From Nocardioides szechwanensis (GTDB taxonomy: Bacteria > Actinomycetota > Actinomycetes > Propionibacteriales > Nocardioidaceae): a stretch of 64,000 nt of DNA. The stretch covers positions 164,306 to 228,305 of the forward strand of contig NZ_FNIC01000001.1 of NCBI RefSeq assembly GCF_900103935.1, written 5' to 3'. The position numbers and the translations under genes are program-made. Each line of letters starts with the position of its first letter. Positions within the stretch are counted from its first letter, which is position 1. This document shows positions 25,964 through 35,107 of the stretch, in pieces. The notes under the pieces were generated by a model. The model did no database searches, had not been told where the DNA came from, and saw only the letters and a program-made list of their open reading frames with translations.

Positions 25964-26016
25964 CCGCCGATATTGGGGCGACGACTGTCGGTGCGGCCAC
26001 GTAGCGTCGTACCCCT

Positions 26017-29000
26017 ATGACCACGACTCTCGGCGCCGACCGTCCCACGAGCACCCCGGCCGCCGACCATCCCGCGCGGGGGGCGGCTGTCGACTGGCGC
26101 CGGCTCCGCGGACCGGTCGCGGTGTGGGCGCTGGTGGCCTGCCAGGTGGCGGCGATCGGTACGTCGCTCGGCTCGCTGGTCGCCGGCAAGCTCGCCGAGG
26201 ACGCAACGGGTCGGCTGGTCGGCATCCTTGCGCTCTGCGTGGTGGGCGCCGCGGTGCTCGACACGGCTGCGCGCACGCTGTGGGCGGGCGTGGTCGACCG
26301 CGCGGAGGGGCACCTGCGCTCCGACCTGCTCGACGCGGCGATGCACCAGCCGCTGTCGGCGCTCACCGAGCAGGCGGTCGGCGAGGTGCTCGACCGGGTT
26401 GACGACGACACCCACGAGGTCGGCACCCTGCTGCGGCAGAGCGCCTGGATGGCGATCCGTACGACGCTCGCCGCCGGCCCGCTCTGGATCGTCGCCGGCG
26501 TCACGTGGTGGCCGGCGTTCATCCTCTTCCCGATCACCGGGTGGGCGGCGCTGGCCGTCGTCCGCCCCCTGCTGCCGGAGATCTCCACCCGCAAGGTGGT
26601 CGAGGAGGCCGCGTGGACCGACCACGCCGCCGCGCTCGAGGAGGGCATCGCCGGACGTGACGACATGCGGGCCAGCGGCGGCCAGGCCCACGTGCTGCGT
26701 CGCTGCACCGAGCTCGCTGCCAAGGTGCACGAGCTCTTCGACGCGGTGCTCCGGCTCGAGGCCACGGTCACCCGGCGCACCGGCACGATGCTCCACGCCG
26801 TGCTCGCCGCCACCGCGGTGGGCGGCGTCGCGCTCGTCACCACCGACCACCTGTCCACGGCCTCGCTGGTCACGCTGTTCCTGGTGACGACGATGTTCGT
26901 CGGCCAGGTCGACCAGCTGGCGCGGCACCTGCCCGACCTCCAGGCCGGCTTCGGGGCCGTGCTCCGGCTGCGCGGCCTGCTCGGCGCGGAGCGCGAGCCC
27001 ACCGGCGGCCTGCCGGTGCCCGAGGGCCGGCTCGACGTCCACTTCTCCGACCTGCACTTCGCGTACGCCGAGGGGCGGTTCGCCCTGCGCGACGTCGAGC
27101 TCGAGGTCCCGGCCGGCACCACCACGGCCCTGGTCGGGCGCACCGGCTCCGGCAAGTCCACGCTGGCCGCGCTGCTGTCCCGGGCGGTCGAGCCCGAGCG
27201 CGGCACGGTCTTCCTCGGCAACGTCGATGTACTCGACCTCGACCTCAACTCGCTGCGCTCCGCCGTCGGCGTGGTCACGCAGCGCACCGAGATCCTCGCC
27301 GGCACGCTGGCGGAGAACATCGCGCTCTTCGAGGACCTCCCGCGAGACCGCATCGTCGCCGCCGTCGTCGAGCTCGGCCTCGACGACTGGGTCGCCGGAC
27401 TCACCGAGGGTCTCGACACCCTGCTCGGCCCCGGGGGCACCACGCTGTCGGCGGGGGAGGAGCAGCTGGTCGCGTTCGCCCGGCTGCTGGTGCGCGACGT
27501 CAGCGTCGTCGTACTCGACGAGGCCACCGCCCGGATGGACCCCGTCACCGAGGCCGCCGTCGTCCGCGCCTCCGAGCGGCTGCTCTCCGGGCGCACCGGC
27601 CTGCTCGTCGCCCACCGCCTCTCGACCACCGAGCGCGCCCAGCAGGTCGCCGTCCTCGACGGCGGCCGCGTGGTGCAGCGCGGTCTGCGCCACGAGCTCG
27701 CGGCCGCGGCCGGACCGTTCCGCTCGCTGCTCGAGGCCTCCGCCGAGGAAGACCGGGCCGCGCCCGTCGAGGCGTCCACCAGCCAGGTCGGCACCGCCCG
27801 CCGTGTGGGGGAGCCGCCGGCCCCGCCGGAGATGGAGCCCGTCCCGAGCCTGACGCGCGCCACCTGGTCGGCGCTCGTCATCGAGCCCCAGTGGGGCGCC
27901 CTGAGCATCTTCATCTTCCTGGCCTCCGCGCTCTGTGGCGCCTTCGGCGCGGTCACCGGCTGGATCTGGGGCCACCTGGTCGTCGCGCTCCAGCGCGGCG
28001 AGACCCCGACCATGCTCACGATGTACGTCGTGGTGTCGCTGATCGTCTCCCCGCTGCTGCTGGCCGAGGCGATCCGGCTCTACCCGCGCTGGTGGATCGC
28101 GGTGTTGCTGCGGGTCAGGATGACCGTCCTGGCCGGGCAGACCGACCAGCGCCGGCTCAACCGCACCCCTCCCGGCGAGGTGGTCGCCCGCACCATGGAC
28201 GCCGACCGGATCGCGCGCTACGCCGACCGCTGGGTCGACTTCGTCAATGGCCTGGCGATCGCGGCGATCACCGCGATCCTCGCCCAGAGCTGGCTCGCCG
28301 GCGGCGTTCTGCTCGCCGTCATGGTCGCCTCCGCCCTCGCCTCGTCACTGGGCCGCAAGGTCGCCGGTCGCTCGGCGGCATCGTCGGCCAAGGCGCGGGC
28401 CGGGTTCGGCCGCTCGCTGGTCTCGGCCCTCGACTCCGTACGCACCGTCAAGCTCGCCGCCTCCACCCCGAGCGTCCACGGCCACCTGCGCAAGGTCGAC
28501 AGCGGCCGGGTCGACGCCGCCGTACGCGAGCACCGCGTGCAGGCCCTCCTCGACGGCGTACCCATCGTCATGGTCCAGGGCGGCGTCGTCGCCGCTTGGG
28601 GCGTGATGGTCGCCGGCGGCTGGGGCCTGGCCACGGCGCTGCTGGTGGCCGGCGCGGTCAACGGCTTCGACTGGTTCGGCCGGGTCGCGGGCGCGGTCGT
28701 CACCGAGGCCCCGGGCACGCGTGCCTGGATGCAGACCACCAGCCGGCTCGCCGGCGGCGGTGACCTGATGCATCTCCCGCCCGGCGTCGACCTGGTCCAC
28801 GGCAAGGCCCCCGGGCCCACGCCCGACCCCCGCGACCCGCTACACACCCTCGAGCTGGTCGGCCTCTCCGCCATCCACGACGACGGCACCATCGGCGTCA
28901 GCGACGTCGACCTGACCGTCGGCTCCCAGGAGCTCGTCCTGCTCCTCGGTCAGGTCGGCTCCGGCAAGTCCAGCCTGCTCTCCACCCTTGCCGGCCTGGT

Positions 29001-29523
29001 CTCCAGCACCGGCGAGATCCGCTGGAACGGCGTCCGCGTCGACGATCCCGAGACCTTCCTGCGCCCCGGCCGGGTCGCCCACGTCGCCCAGGTCCCGCGC
29101 GTCCTGTCGGGCACCTTCACCGACAACGTCCGCCTCGACCACCCGGACCGCGACGTCCTCCCCGCCCTCGAGGCCGCCCGGATGATGCTCGACGTCGACG
29201 CCGCCGGTGGCCCCGACTCCCTCGTCGGCCACCGCGGTGTCCGCCTCTCCGGCGGCCAGGTCCAGCGCCTCGCCCTGGCCCGCGGCCTCGCCGCCGACGC
29301 CGAGCTCCTCCTCGCCGACGACGTCTCCTCCGCCCTCGACGCCGCCACCGAGATCGAGCTCTGGTCCGCCCTCCGCGCCCGCGGCGCCACCGTCATCGGC
29401 GCCACCAGCAAACGCGCCGCCCTCGCCCAGGCCGACCGTGTCGTCGTCCTCGCCGAAGGCCGCGTGGCTGCTGTCGGGCCGTGGGCGGAGCTTGCGCCGG
29501 ACTGGGGCCACCTCGCGGGGTAG
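26017..29523 (+). CDS. single-chain double ABC exporter (TM-NBD-TM-NBD)
   Basis: 1168 residues containing two complete exporter halves. Half 1: TM domain, Walker A GRTGSGKST (374-382), signature LSAGEEQ (from 477), Walker B D501-E502, switch H533. Half 2: TM domain, Walker A GQVGSGKSS (978-986), canonical signature LSGGQVQR (from 1077), but Walker B is D1101-D1102 (Asp replaces the catalytic Glu) and the switch position is S1131 (TSK) in place of His. One ATP site is thus predicted catalytically weak, as in heterodimeric exporters. Substrate unknown. Starts 53 bp after the globin remnant; a strong hairpin follows it. Confidence 0.9.
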   Translation: MTTTLGADRPTSTPAADHPARGAAVDWRRLRGPVAVWALVACQVAAIGTSLGSLVAGKLAEDATGRLVGILALCVVGAAVLDTAARTLWAGVVDRAEGHLRSDLLDAAMHQPLSALTEQAVGEVLDRVDDDTHEVGTLLRQSAWMAIRTTLAAGPLWIVAGVTWWPAFILFPITGWAALAVVRPLLPEISTRKVVEEAAWTDHAAALEEGIAGRDDMRASGGQAHVLRRCTELAAKVHELFDAVLRLEATVTRRTGTMLHAVLAATAVGGVALVTTDHLSTASLVTLFLVTTMFVGQVDQLARHLPDLQAGFGAVLRLRGLLGAEREPTGGLPVPEGRLDVHFSDLHFAYAEGRFALRDVELEVPAGTTTALVGRTGSGKSTLAALLSRAVEPERGTVFLGNVDVLDLDLNSLRSAVGVVTQRTEILAGTLAENIALFEDLPRDRIVAAVVELGLDDWVAGLTEGLDTLLGPGGTTLSAGEEQLVAFARLLVRDVSVVVLDEATARMDPVTEAAVVRASERLLSGRTGLLVAHRLSTTERAQQVAVLDGGRVVQRGLRHELAAAAGPFRSLLEASAEEDRAAPVEASTSQVGTARRVGEPPAPPEMEPVPSLTRATWSALVIEPQWGALSIFIFLASALCGAFGAVTGWIWGHLVVALQRGETPTMLTMYVVVSLIVSPLLLAEAIRLYPRWWIAVLLRVRMTVLAGQTDQRRLNRTPPGEVVARTMDADRIARYADRWVDFVNGLAIAAITAILAQSWLAGGVLLAVMVASALASSLGRKVAGRSAASSAKARAGFGRSLVSALDSVRTVKLAASTPSVHGHLRKVDSGRVDAAVREHRVQALLDGVPIVMVQGGVVAAWGVMVAGGWGLATALLVAGAVNGFDWFGRVAGAVVTEAPGTRAWMQTTSRLAGGGDLMHLPPGVDLVHGKAPGPTPDPRDPLHTLELVGLSAIHDDGTIGVSDVDLTVGSQELVLLLGQVGSGKSSLLSTLAGLVSSTGEIRWNGVRVDDPETFLRPGRVAHVAQVPRVLSGTFTDNVRLDHPDRDVLPALEAARMMLDVDAAGGPDSLVGHRGVRLSGGQVQRLALARGLAADAELLLADDVSSALDAATEIELWSALRARGATVIGATSKRAALAQADRVVVLAEGRVAAVGPWAELAPDWGHLAG

Positions 29524-29532
29524 GCCCCCCGG

Positions 29533-29576
29533 ACGTCATACGAAAAGTGGATGCGACTCCACGATTCGTATGACGT
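29533..29576. terminator. long two-part hairpin after the ABC exporter gene
   Basis: Outer stem ACGTCATACGAA (29533-29544) pairs perfectly with 29565-29576. After a 2x2 internal loop, GTGGA (29547-29551) pairs with TCCAC (29558-29562) around a 6-nt loop. It begins 9 bp after the exporter's stop codon. It lacks a U tract, as is common for actinobacterial terminators. Confidence 0.7.
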
Positions 29577-29669
29577 TACGGCGGAGTCGGTTGCGTTCCC
29601 GACGAGCATCTGTACGCCGGGTCGCGTCCGCGCCAGAGTGCCTAGCGTCGCTGCGGGTACCGCCCGCCC

Positions 29670-30044
29670 ATGCCCGACAGCGACCCCGGCTTCACCGCCC
29701 TCATCGGTGCCCCCGCCCCCACGGCCAACGACGGCGAGGCGCGCCTCGAGATCGACGTCGACGACCGCCACCTCAACCCCTCCGGTGCCGTCCATGGTGG
29801 CCTGCTCGCCACTCTGGTCGACATAACCATGGGCGCCGCGGTCCGCAGCGCAGCCGATGGCGAAGGCGCCGCCACCAGCCAGCTCTCCGTCACCTACCTC
29901 CGCCCCGGCAAGCCAGGAAAATTGGTGGTGACGGCCACCGTGCGCAAGCGTGGCGAGAACCTCACCGTCTGCGAAGCCGACATCGCCCAGGACGGTCAGT
30001 CGCTGGTCCACGCGCTAGCGACCTTCGCGCTTATCGACAGGTAA
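29670..30044 (+). CDS. PaaI-type hotdog-fold acyl-CoA thioesterase
   Basis: 124 residues, a single hotdog domain. The motif RHLNPSGAVHGGLLATLVD matches the HxNxxGxVHGG signature of PaaI/YdiI thioesterases, with the catalytic acidic residue on the following helix. Such proteins are tetramers that hydrolyse aryl- or short acyl-CoA. No pathway gene is adjacent, so the substrate is open. It is preceded by about 95 bp of non-coding DNA after the hairpin at 29533-29576. Confidence 0.85.
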   Translation: MPDSDPGFTALIGAPAPTANDGEARLEIDVDDRHLNPSGAVHGGLLATLVDITMGAAVRSAADGEGAATSQLSVTYLRPGKPGKLVVTATVRKRGENLTVCEADIAQDGQSLVHALATFALIDR

Positions 30045-30050
30045 CAACCT

Positions 30051-30160
30051 ACGGAACTTGACCATGACGGAGTGGCCGTTGCCGCTGTCGCGGCGTTTGC
30101 GGCGGAAGGACGCGCTGAGGCGCCACTCGCGTGACCAATCGCAGCCTCGCCGAGTTCCGT
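30051..30160. repeat. widely spaced inverted repeat in a small non-coding gap
   Basis: Arms ACGGAACT (30051-30058) and AGTTCCGT (30153-30160) bracket 94 bp between the thioesterase stop and the stop of the broken GTPase gene. The interior contains GCGGCG-rich stretches. A 33-codon frame inside has no ribosome site. Whether the arms pair is doubtful at this distance. Confidence 0.3.
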
Positions 30161-30185
30161 TATGAGGAACTGCTCGAACGAACCC

Positions 30186-30993
30186 TCAGACGTGTCCGCT
30201 GAGCTGGGCCAATCGCACAGCGAGGGCGTCGACCATCGCGCTGGACTTCTTGGAAGAGATGGCCGAGTTGCGGTCGCCGCCCTGGCTGGAGACCGGGAGC
30301 ACGTCGACCGAGAGCTTCGCGCTGCCGGCCAGGGCCCGGAGTTCGTCGAGCTTGGCGGCGAAGGGTGAGCCGCTGCCGGGGGAGTAGTAGTCGACGACGT
30401 CGTCCAGGTCGTCGGCGTACAGGTCGGCCTTGGTCACGGCGATGACGAGCCAGACCGGCCGGTCGCGGCGTACTGCCATCGAGGCGATCCGGTGCGCGGT
30501 GATCGCCCAGTCCTCGAGCTCGGCGGCGAGCTGCTCCTCCAGGGTGGCCGTGGCCGCTCCGGTGGTACCCGCCGGTCGCCGCGGGGTGGCGTAACCGTTG
30601 GCGACCACGTGGATGACCCCGTCGACCGGCTCGTCGTGGAAGACCTCGTCGAGGGCGCCCAGGCGCGTGGCCGCGTTGTCGCCCGGCACCACCAGGAAGC
30701 GGAAGCCCTTCAGGCGGGAGGAGCGACGGGTACGTCGCTCCATCACCCGCCGAGCCGACCTCGGTCACGCCGTTGTTGGCGGTACGGCGGGCCAGGCGGT
30801 CGACGAGCTGGCTCTTGCCGACGCCGGTCATCCCCGTGACCGCGACGGTTGGGAACCTCCGCCGGAACAGGTGGCCCATCCGCTCGGGGGCTGACGCGAG
30901 ACCGGTCAGCACGGTGCCGGCGATGGTGGCTCCGAGGGCGGCGCGACCCGAGCCGGGCAGGATCGTCCGGAGCCGGGTGGCGGGGTGGGACAC
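30186..30993 (-). pseudogene. P-loop GTPase-domain protein, frameshifted
   Basis: GTG 30993 has a strong AGGAGG 4 nt upstream. The first frame encodes TVAVTGMTGVGKSQLVDRL (Walker A/G1) and continues to GVTEVGSAG. The rest of the protein is in another frame from about 30746: VMERRTRRSSRLKGFRFLVVPGDN, then a Rossmann core with VTKADLY (G4). Removing one base in the C-run at about 30747 joins GSA to VMERR and restores about 268 residues. The switch II DxxG is not obvious (VVPGDN instead). Role unknown. It may be a real recent mutation or a sequencing error. Confidence 0.75.
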
Positions 30994-31057
30994 GGTGCCT
31001 CCTGAAGCGCATTCTCGAGCGTGCTGGCACGTCCGAGCCTACGTTCCGCCGTGATCC

Positions 31058-31645
31058 TCAGCTGCGGCTGCTGCCGTCGGGCAGCATCTCGGGGCACTCG
31101 CCGCCGGGGGTGGTGGCCAGCTCGTAGTGCCACGCCTCGTTGGCGAAGGTCTGGCACAGGCCGTAGTCAGACCCGTGCTGGCTGAGCCAGCTCATGGCAT
31201 CGGTGGGGCCGAGGTCGACGGCGCCGCCGGTGACGTGCGCGGAGGTGTCGGGGGTGGAGACCCAGCGGAGGGCCTCTTCCTCGCTGCCGTACTCGTCCAC
31301 GGCTTCGTCGAAGAGACGTTGCTGCTGCTCGCGGCTGCGCCAGCCGCTGGTGACGCTCATCGGCACGCCGTCGTCGCGCGCGTCGCTCGCCGCGGCCTGG
31401 ACGGCCTCGAGCAGGTCGGCGTCGAGGTTGCCGATCGTCGGGTCGTCGACGTCGTACGGGTCGTGGGGACCGGACTTGGGCGGGAGGTCGCGGGGTGCCT
31501 GCGGCTGGTGGTGGTCAGCCCGCTGCGGCTGGGCGTGGGGGAGCTCCTTGTACGGCTCCGGCTCCGTGGTGCCGGCGCTCGAGAGCGCGAGGACGAGCAG
31601 CGTTGTTGCCACGAGGCCATGGGTTCGAGTGAGATGAATGGTCAC
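31058..31645 (-). CDS. secreted VanY-like M15 D-alanyl-D-alanine carboxypeptidase
   Basis: 195 residues. A signal peptide at about 1-25 is followed by a Pro/His/Gln-rich linker and an M15B domain. Zinc ligands are H137 and D144 (TSAHVTGGAVDLG) and H173 (EAWHYEL), and the substrate-binding SGWRSREQQQRLF is intact. The enzyme trims the terminal D-Ala of peptidoglycan stem peptides outside the membrane. The start is uncertain (GTG 31645, or GTG 31654) because neither has a clear ribosome site. A Cys pair (C164, C183) near the C-terminus may form a disulfide. Confidence 0.82.
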   Translation of the reverse strand: MTIHLTRTHGLVATTLLVLALSSAGTTEPEPYKELPHAQPQRADHHQPQAPRDLPPKSGPHDPYDVDDPTIGNLDADLLEAVQAAASDARDDGVPMSVTSGWRSREQQQRLFDEAVDEYGSEEEALRWVSTPDTSAHVTGGAVDLGPTDAMSWLSQHGSDYGLCQTFANEAWHYELATTPGGECPEMLPDGSSRS

Positions 31646-31749
31646 CTCATCCACGGTGCCGAGCGGGCCGCTCGCAGACCTCCGTCGCAGGTGCCGAGCC
31701 GCCCACCCGGAGGACAGCCCGTCTCCTCCGTACGGGGTGGGCCGGTCGG

Positions 31750-32934
31750 CTACCCGGGCTGGTGGGGGGCCACGACCTCGAAGCGGACCCCGGCACGTTC
31801 GAGACGCGCGGTCAGGGCCGTGCCCATCGCCTGGGCGGTGGTGACCTGCCCGGCGGTGGACGGGTTGTCGTCGAGCGCCAGGCACAGCGCGCTCTCGGCC
31901 AGCGCGATGCCCGAGAGGTCGTAGGGATCCATCCCGCTCACCCGCGCATGGACGGTGGTCGGGCCGGCCTCGGCGATCATGTCGACGGTGAACGTCGAGC
32001 GGCCGCGGACCTCGTCGGACGGCCCGGTGCCCGACGGAAGCCGGCGGGTCAGGAACCGGCGTACGGGCGCGATCTGAGCGGCCGCGACCGCGACCCCGAC
32101 GCCGCCCAGGGCGCCGACGAGCACCGGCGCGCGCCGGATGCCGGCCGCGTGGGAGTAGGAGAAGTCCGGTCCGAAGTCCGCCATGGCCGCCCCGCTGCGC
32201 GCGACGATCTCCTGGTCGATGGCGGGCAGGGGGAGCAGCCAGCACCCGAGCAGCGGGTCGCGTGAGGGCCGCAGCGTCACCGGGCGCGACCGTCGACCAT
32301 CGGCCGGGGCAGGCTCCACGGCGGCGCGCTCCCGAGCCGCTGCCCGCATCTGCGGGATCCGCGAGGCGACCCCGAGGAGCGAGGCGAAGGTGCCGCCCGA
32401 GACGCCGCCCTCGGCCCGCACCACGCCGCGCAGCCGCACCGGTCGATCGGTGGTGGGCAGCTGCCGGACGGTGAACAGCGCGCCCAGGTCATGAGGCACG
32501 GAGTCGAAGCCGCACGAGTGGACGAGGCGGGCCCCGCTCGCGAGCGCCGTGGCGTGGTGGCGCAGGTAGGTGCGGTCCACGAACTCCGGCTCGCCGGTCA
32601 GGTCGACGTAGTCGGTGCCGACAGCCGCGCAGGCCGCGACCAACGGGTCGCCGTGCTCGAGGTAGGGGCCGACCGCCGCGATCACGACGCGGGACCGCTC
32701 CGCCAACACCTTGAGCGCCGTCGCGTCGTGGCTGTCGACCACCACCAGTTCCAGGTCTGCCAAGCCTGGCGCGATCGCGGCGAGGCGGTCCCGCAGCGCC
32801 GACAGCTTCTCCGCGCTACGTCCCGCCAACGCCCATCGCAGGTCGGCCGGGGCGGTGCGGGCCAGGTGCTCGGCGGCGAGGGTCCCGGTGAAGCCGGTCG
32901 CGCCCACCAGGACGACATCGAGGTCTCGGGTCAC
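31750..32934 (-). CDS. saccharopine dehydrogenase-like / trans-acting enoyl reductase family protein
   Basis: 394 residues. N-terminal VVLVGATGFTGTLAAEHLA is a Rossmann nucleotide-binding segment. VGPYLEHGDPLVAACAAVGTDYVDLTGEPEFV and SCGFDSVPHDLG are typical of the family that includes mycobacterial trans-acting enoyl reductases and eukaryotic SCCPDH. A hydrophobic stretch near 280-297 could associate with membrane. Members reduce double bonds in lipids; the substrate here is unknown. It lies upstream of the VanY-like gene on the same strand with a 104-bp gap. Confidence 0.8.
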   Translation of the reverse strand: MTRDLDVVLVGATGFTGTLAAEHLARTAPADLRWALAGRSAEKLSALRDRLAAIAPGLADLELVVVDSHDATALKVLAERSRVVIAAVGPYLEHGDPLVAACAAVGTDYVDLTGEPEFVDRTYLRHHATALASGARLVHSCGFDSVPHDLGALFTVRQLPTTDRPVRLRGVVRAEGGVSGGTFASLLGVASRIPQMRAAARERAAVEPAPADGRRSRPVTLRPSRDPLLGCWLLPLPAIDQEIVARSGAAMADFGPDFSYSHAAGIRRAPVLVGALGGVGVAVAAAQIAPVRRFLTRRLPSGTGPSDEVRGRSTFTVDMIAEAGPTTVHARVSGMDPYDLSGIALAESALCLALDDNPSTAGQVTTAQAMGTALTARLERAGVRFEVVAPHQPG

Positions 32935-32962
32935 GCCCCGATGCTAGGGCCTGACGGTCACG

Positions 32963-34351
32963 TCAGACGCGCTTGTGCGCCCGGCCTCCGAAGTGCAGGT
33001 ACGTCGGGCGTCCGCCGACGTCGTCGGGGTTGAAGAAGGCGGCGAGCAGGTCGGCGTCGGCGATGGGGAGCTTGAGCATGAAGGAGTCGTCGCGGGCGAC
33101 CGGCACCAGCGGCAGGTCGATCATCGGGGGCCAGCCCTGGTCCTGGGCGACCCCGTGCGAGGGCGTCACGGTGGCCATCAGGCGGCCGTCGTCGTCCGCG
33201 TTGATCTCGAAGGTCAGGCCCTCGCGCTGGTAGGTGCCCGTGTAGCGGTCGGGCTCGGCCACCCGGGAGTCCTCGAGGGTCGCGGGGTCGGGGCGCGGGG
33301 CGACGCCGAGCCGGCGGCCGAAGAGCCAGTCGGCGAGCTCGCGGTAGAGGTTGAGGGCGCTGTCGACGTTGGTCTGCAGGCAGAAGCCGAAGCGCTCCTC
33401 CGGAGCCACGCGCATAAAGGCGTTCTGGCCGATCGAGTTGCCGTCGTGGCCGACGACCGAGACCTCGCCCCAGTGGTCGAGGATCCAGCCGAGACCCCAG
33501 CCCTGACCGAGCACGGAGTCGTCGACCAGCTCGACCTGCTGCACGAGCATGCTCGCGGCGAGCTTCTCGTCCAGCAGTCGGGTGCCGTCGGGGGCGACGC
33601 CGCCGTCGAGGTGCAGCTGGGCGAACTTGAGTACGTCGCCTGCCGACGCGATCACCGCGCTGCCCATCGGCGAGAACGCGCGCCACAGGCCCCAGGTCGG
33701 GCTGACCACCAGCTTGGCCGGGTCGGCCGGGTCGGCCACGTGGCCGACTGAGGTCGGGTGCACGATCGCCTCGTCCGCGAACGAGACCGTGTGCTCCAGC
33801 CCGAGGGGCGCGAAGATCCGGTCGCGCAACGCGTCCTCGAACGTCGTACCCATGAGCACCTCGACGATCCGCCCCAGGATCGAGAAGCCACTGTTGCTGT
33901 AGCTCCAGATCACGCCCGGGGGAGCGATCTGCGGCAGGTCGGCGCACCCGGCGACGTACTTCGCCAGCGCATCGTCGCCGCGGCCGGTGTCGGTGAAGTG
34001 GTCGCCGTCGAAGCCGCTGGTGTGGGTGAGCAGGTCGCGCGGGGTGACGGTGTCGCGAGCGTGGTGGTCGGCGACCTCGAAGTCCGGCAGGTAGGTGCGG
34101 ATCGGGGTGTCCAGGTCGAGCTTGCCCTCGTCGACCAGCATCATCACCAGCGTCGCGGTGTAGAGCTTGCCGATGGAGCCGGGCAGGAAGAGCGCGTCGG
34201 GGGTGGCCGGCTGGCCGGTGCGGAGGCTGAGTACGCCGGCGGCGACCTCGGTGACGGAGTCTCCGTCGAGTACGGCGAGCTGGGCGCCGGGCACGTCGTA
34301 CTTCTCGATGAGCTCGGCGAGCTTCTGCTCGAGTTCGGGCTGCGTGAACAT
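32963..34351 (-). CDS. beta-lactamase-fold serine hydrolase (class C / esterase-like)
   Basis: 462 residues. The nucleophile motif is S59-I-G-K62 (LPGSIGKLYT); the second motif Y152-S-N (WSYSNSGF) is intact; a late VGHDGNS resembles the third K/H-x-G motif. No signal peptide, so cytosolic and more likely an esterase or peptidase than a drug-inactivating beta-lactamase. A C-terminal lipocalin-like beta domain (RYTGTYQREGLTFEIN) follows. Divergent from a TetR gene, with two strong palindromes between them, so it is probably the TetR target. Confidence 0.87.
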   Translation of the reverse strand: MFTQPELEQKLAELIEKYDVPGAQLAVLDGDSVTEVAAGVLSLRTGQPATPDALFLPGSIGKLYTATLVMMLVDEGKLDLDTPIRTYLPDFEVADHHARDTVTPRDLLTHTSGFDGDHFTDTGRGDDALAKYVAGCADLPQIAPPGVIWSYSNSGFSILGRIVEVLMGTTFEDALRDRIFAPLGLEHTVSFADEAIVHPTSVGHVADPADPAKLVVSPTWGLWRAFSPMGSAVIASAGDVLKFAQLHLDGGVAPDGTRLLDEKLAASMLVQQVELVDDSVLGQGWGLGWILDHWGEVSVVGHDGNSIGQNAFMRVAPEERFGFCLQTNVDSALNLYRELADWLFGRRLGVAPRPDPATLEDSRVAEPDRYTGTYQREGLTFEINADDDGRLMATVTPSHGVAQDQGWPPMIDLPLVPVARDDSFMLKLPIADADLLAAFFNPDDVGGRPTYLHFGGRAHKRV

Positions 34352-34372
34352 CGGGTCTCCCTCATTGGCTGA

Positions 34373-34412
34373 ACCTACAGTGTAGGTCTCACCATACCTA
34401 CACTGTAGGTAT
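34373..34412. promoter_or_regulatory. tandem TetR operators
   Basis: Two palindromes differ only at the central base: ACCTACAGTGTAGGT (34373-34387) and ACCTACACTGTAGGT (34396-34410). The second extends to a 19-bp palindrome with flanking AT/AT (34394-34412). Centres are 23 bp apart, about two helical turns. They sit 22 bp from the hydrolase start and 28 bp from the TetR start, so one repressor could control both genes. Confidence 0.88.
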
Positions 34413-34439
34413 GGCTGTCAATGACGTTATGCTCCGGCT

Positions 34440-35051
34440 GTGGCGGCGCTGACGCGAGAGCGGATCCTGGCCTGCGCGGTGGCCATGGCCGACCGCGACG
34501 GGCTCGACGCGGTGACCCTGCGTCGGATCGCGGGGGAGCTGGGCGTGCACGTCACCTCGCTCTACAACCACGTGCCCACCCGCGACGCCATCACCGACGG
34601 GATCGTCGACTCCCTGCTGGACCAGGCGCACCTGCCGACGACTCCGGTCGAGTGGGAGGAGTGGGTCCGCACCTTCTTCGAGGGGATGGGGGCCATGGCC
34701 ACCCAGCACCCCGGCGCGTTCGCGGCGCTGTCGCGCCGCCCGGTCCAGGGCGCGCATGCCGCCGCTTCGTTCGAGGTGGCCCTCGCCGCCTTCGGCAAGG
34801 CCGGCCTCTCGCCGGTGGACTCCTACAACGCCGTGAAGGCAACCGCCCTCACCGCCCTGATGGTGGGGCTGGAGATGAGCGCTGCGGCTCGTGGCGAGAT
34901 GCTCGAGACCGCTATCGAGGACCTGCCGGAGGAGAGCTTCCCGCAGTTCCACGCGCTCGAGGGTCACGACGCGACCGCCGCCTGGTCGTTCACCCTGGAA
35001 ACGCTGGTCGCTGGGCTGCGGGTGCAGATCTCCGAGCGGACCGCCGATTGA
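34440..35051 (+). CDS. TetR-family transcriptional regulator
   Basis: 203 residues. The N-terminal helix-turn-helix (VTLRRIAGELGVHVTSLYNHVPTRD, about 28-52) is typical of TetR proteins. The C-terminal ligand domain is helical (EWVRTFFEGMGAMATQHPGAF), closest in style to TetR_C/TetR_C_11 forms. The GTG at 34440 is the only workable start: an in-frame stop lies just upstream. Almost certainly autoregulates through the twin operators and controls the divergent serine hydrolase gene. Ligand unknown. Confidence 0.9.
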   Translation: MAALTRERILACAVAMADRDGLDAVTLRRIAGELGVHVTSLYNHVPTRDAITDGIVDSLLDQAHLPTTPVEWEEWVRTFFEGMGAMATQHPGAFAALSRRPVQGAHAAASFEVALAAFGKAGLSPVDSYNAVKATALTALMVGLEMSAAARGEMLETAIEDLPEESFPQFHALEGHDATAAWSFTLETLVAGLRVQISERTAD

Positions 35052-35107
35052 GTCAGGCTTGCCAACGAGGGTAGGGGCTGTGAGCCCGGTGTTTGGTTGG
35101 AGGCGGC

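Noticed and set aside
30064..30165. 33-codon plus-strand frame in the gap after the thioesterase gene
   Set aside because: No ribosome-binding site, Arg-rich composition as expected from GC-rich DNA, and no similarity recognised.
32963..34351. Beta-lactam resistance gene
   Set aside because: It has the SxxK fold motifs but no signal peptide and carries a C-terminal beta domain, so it fits the general serine-hydrolase family, not a periplasmic resistance enzyme.
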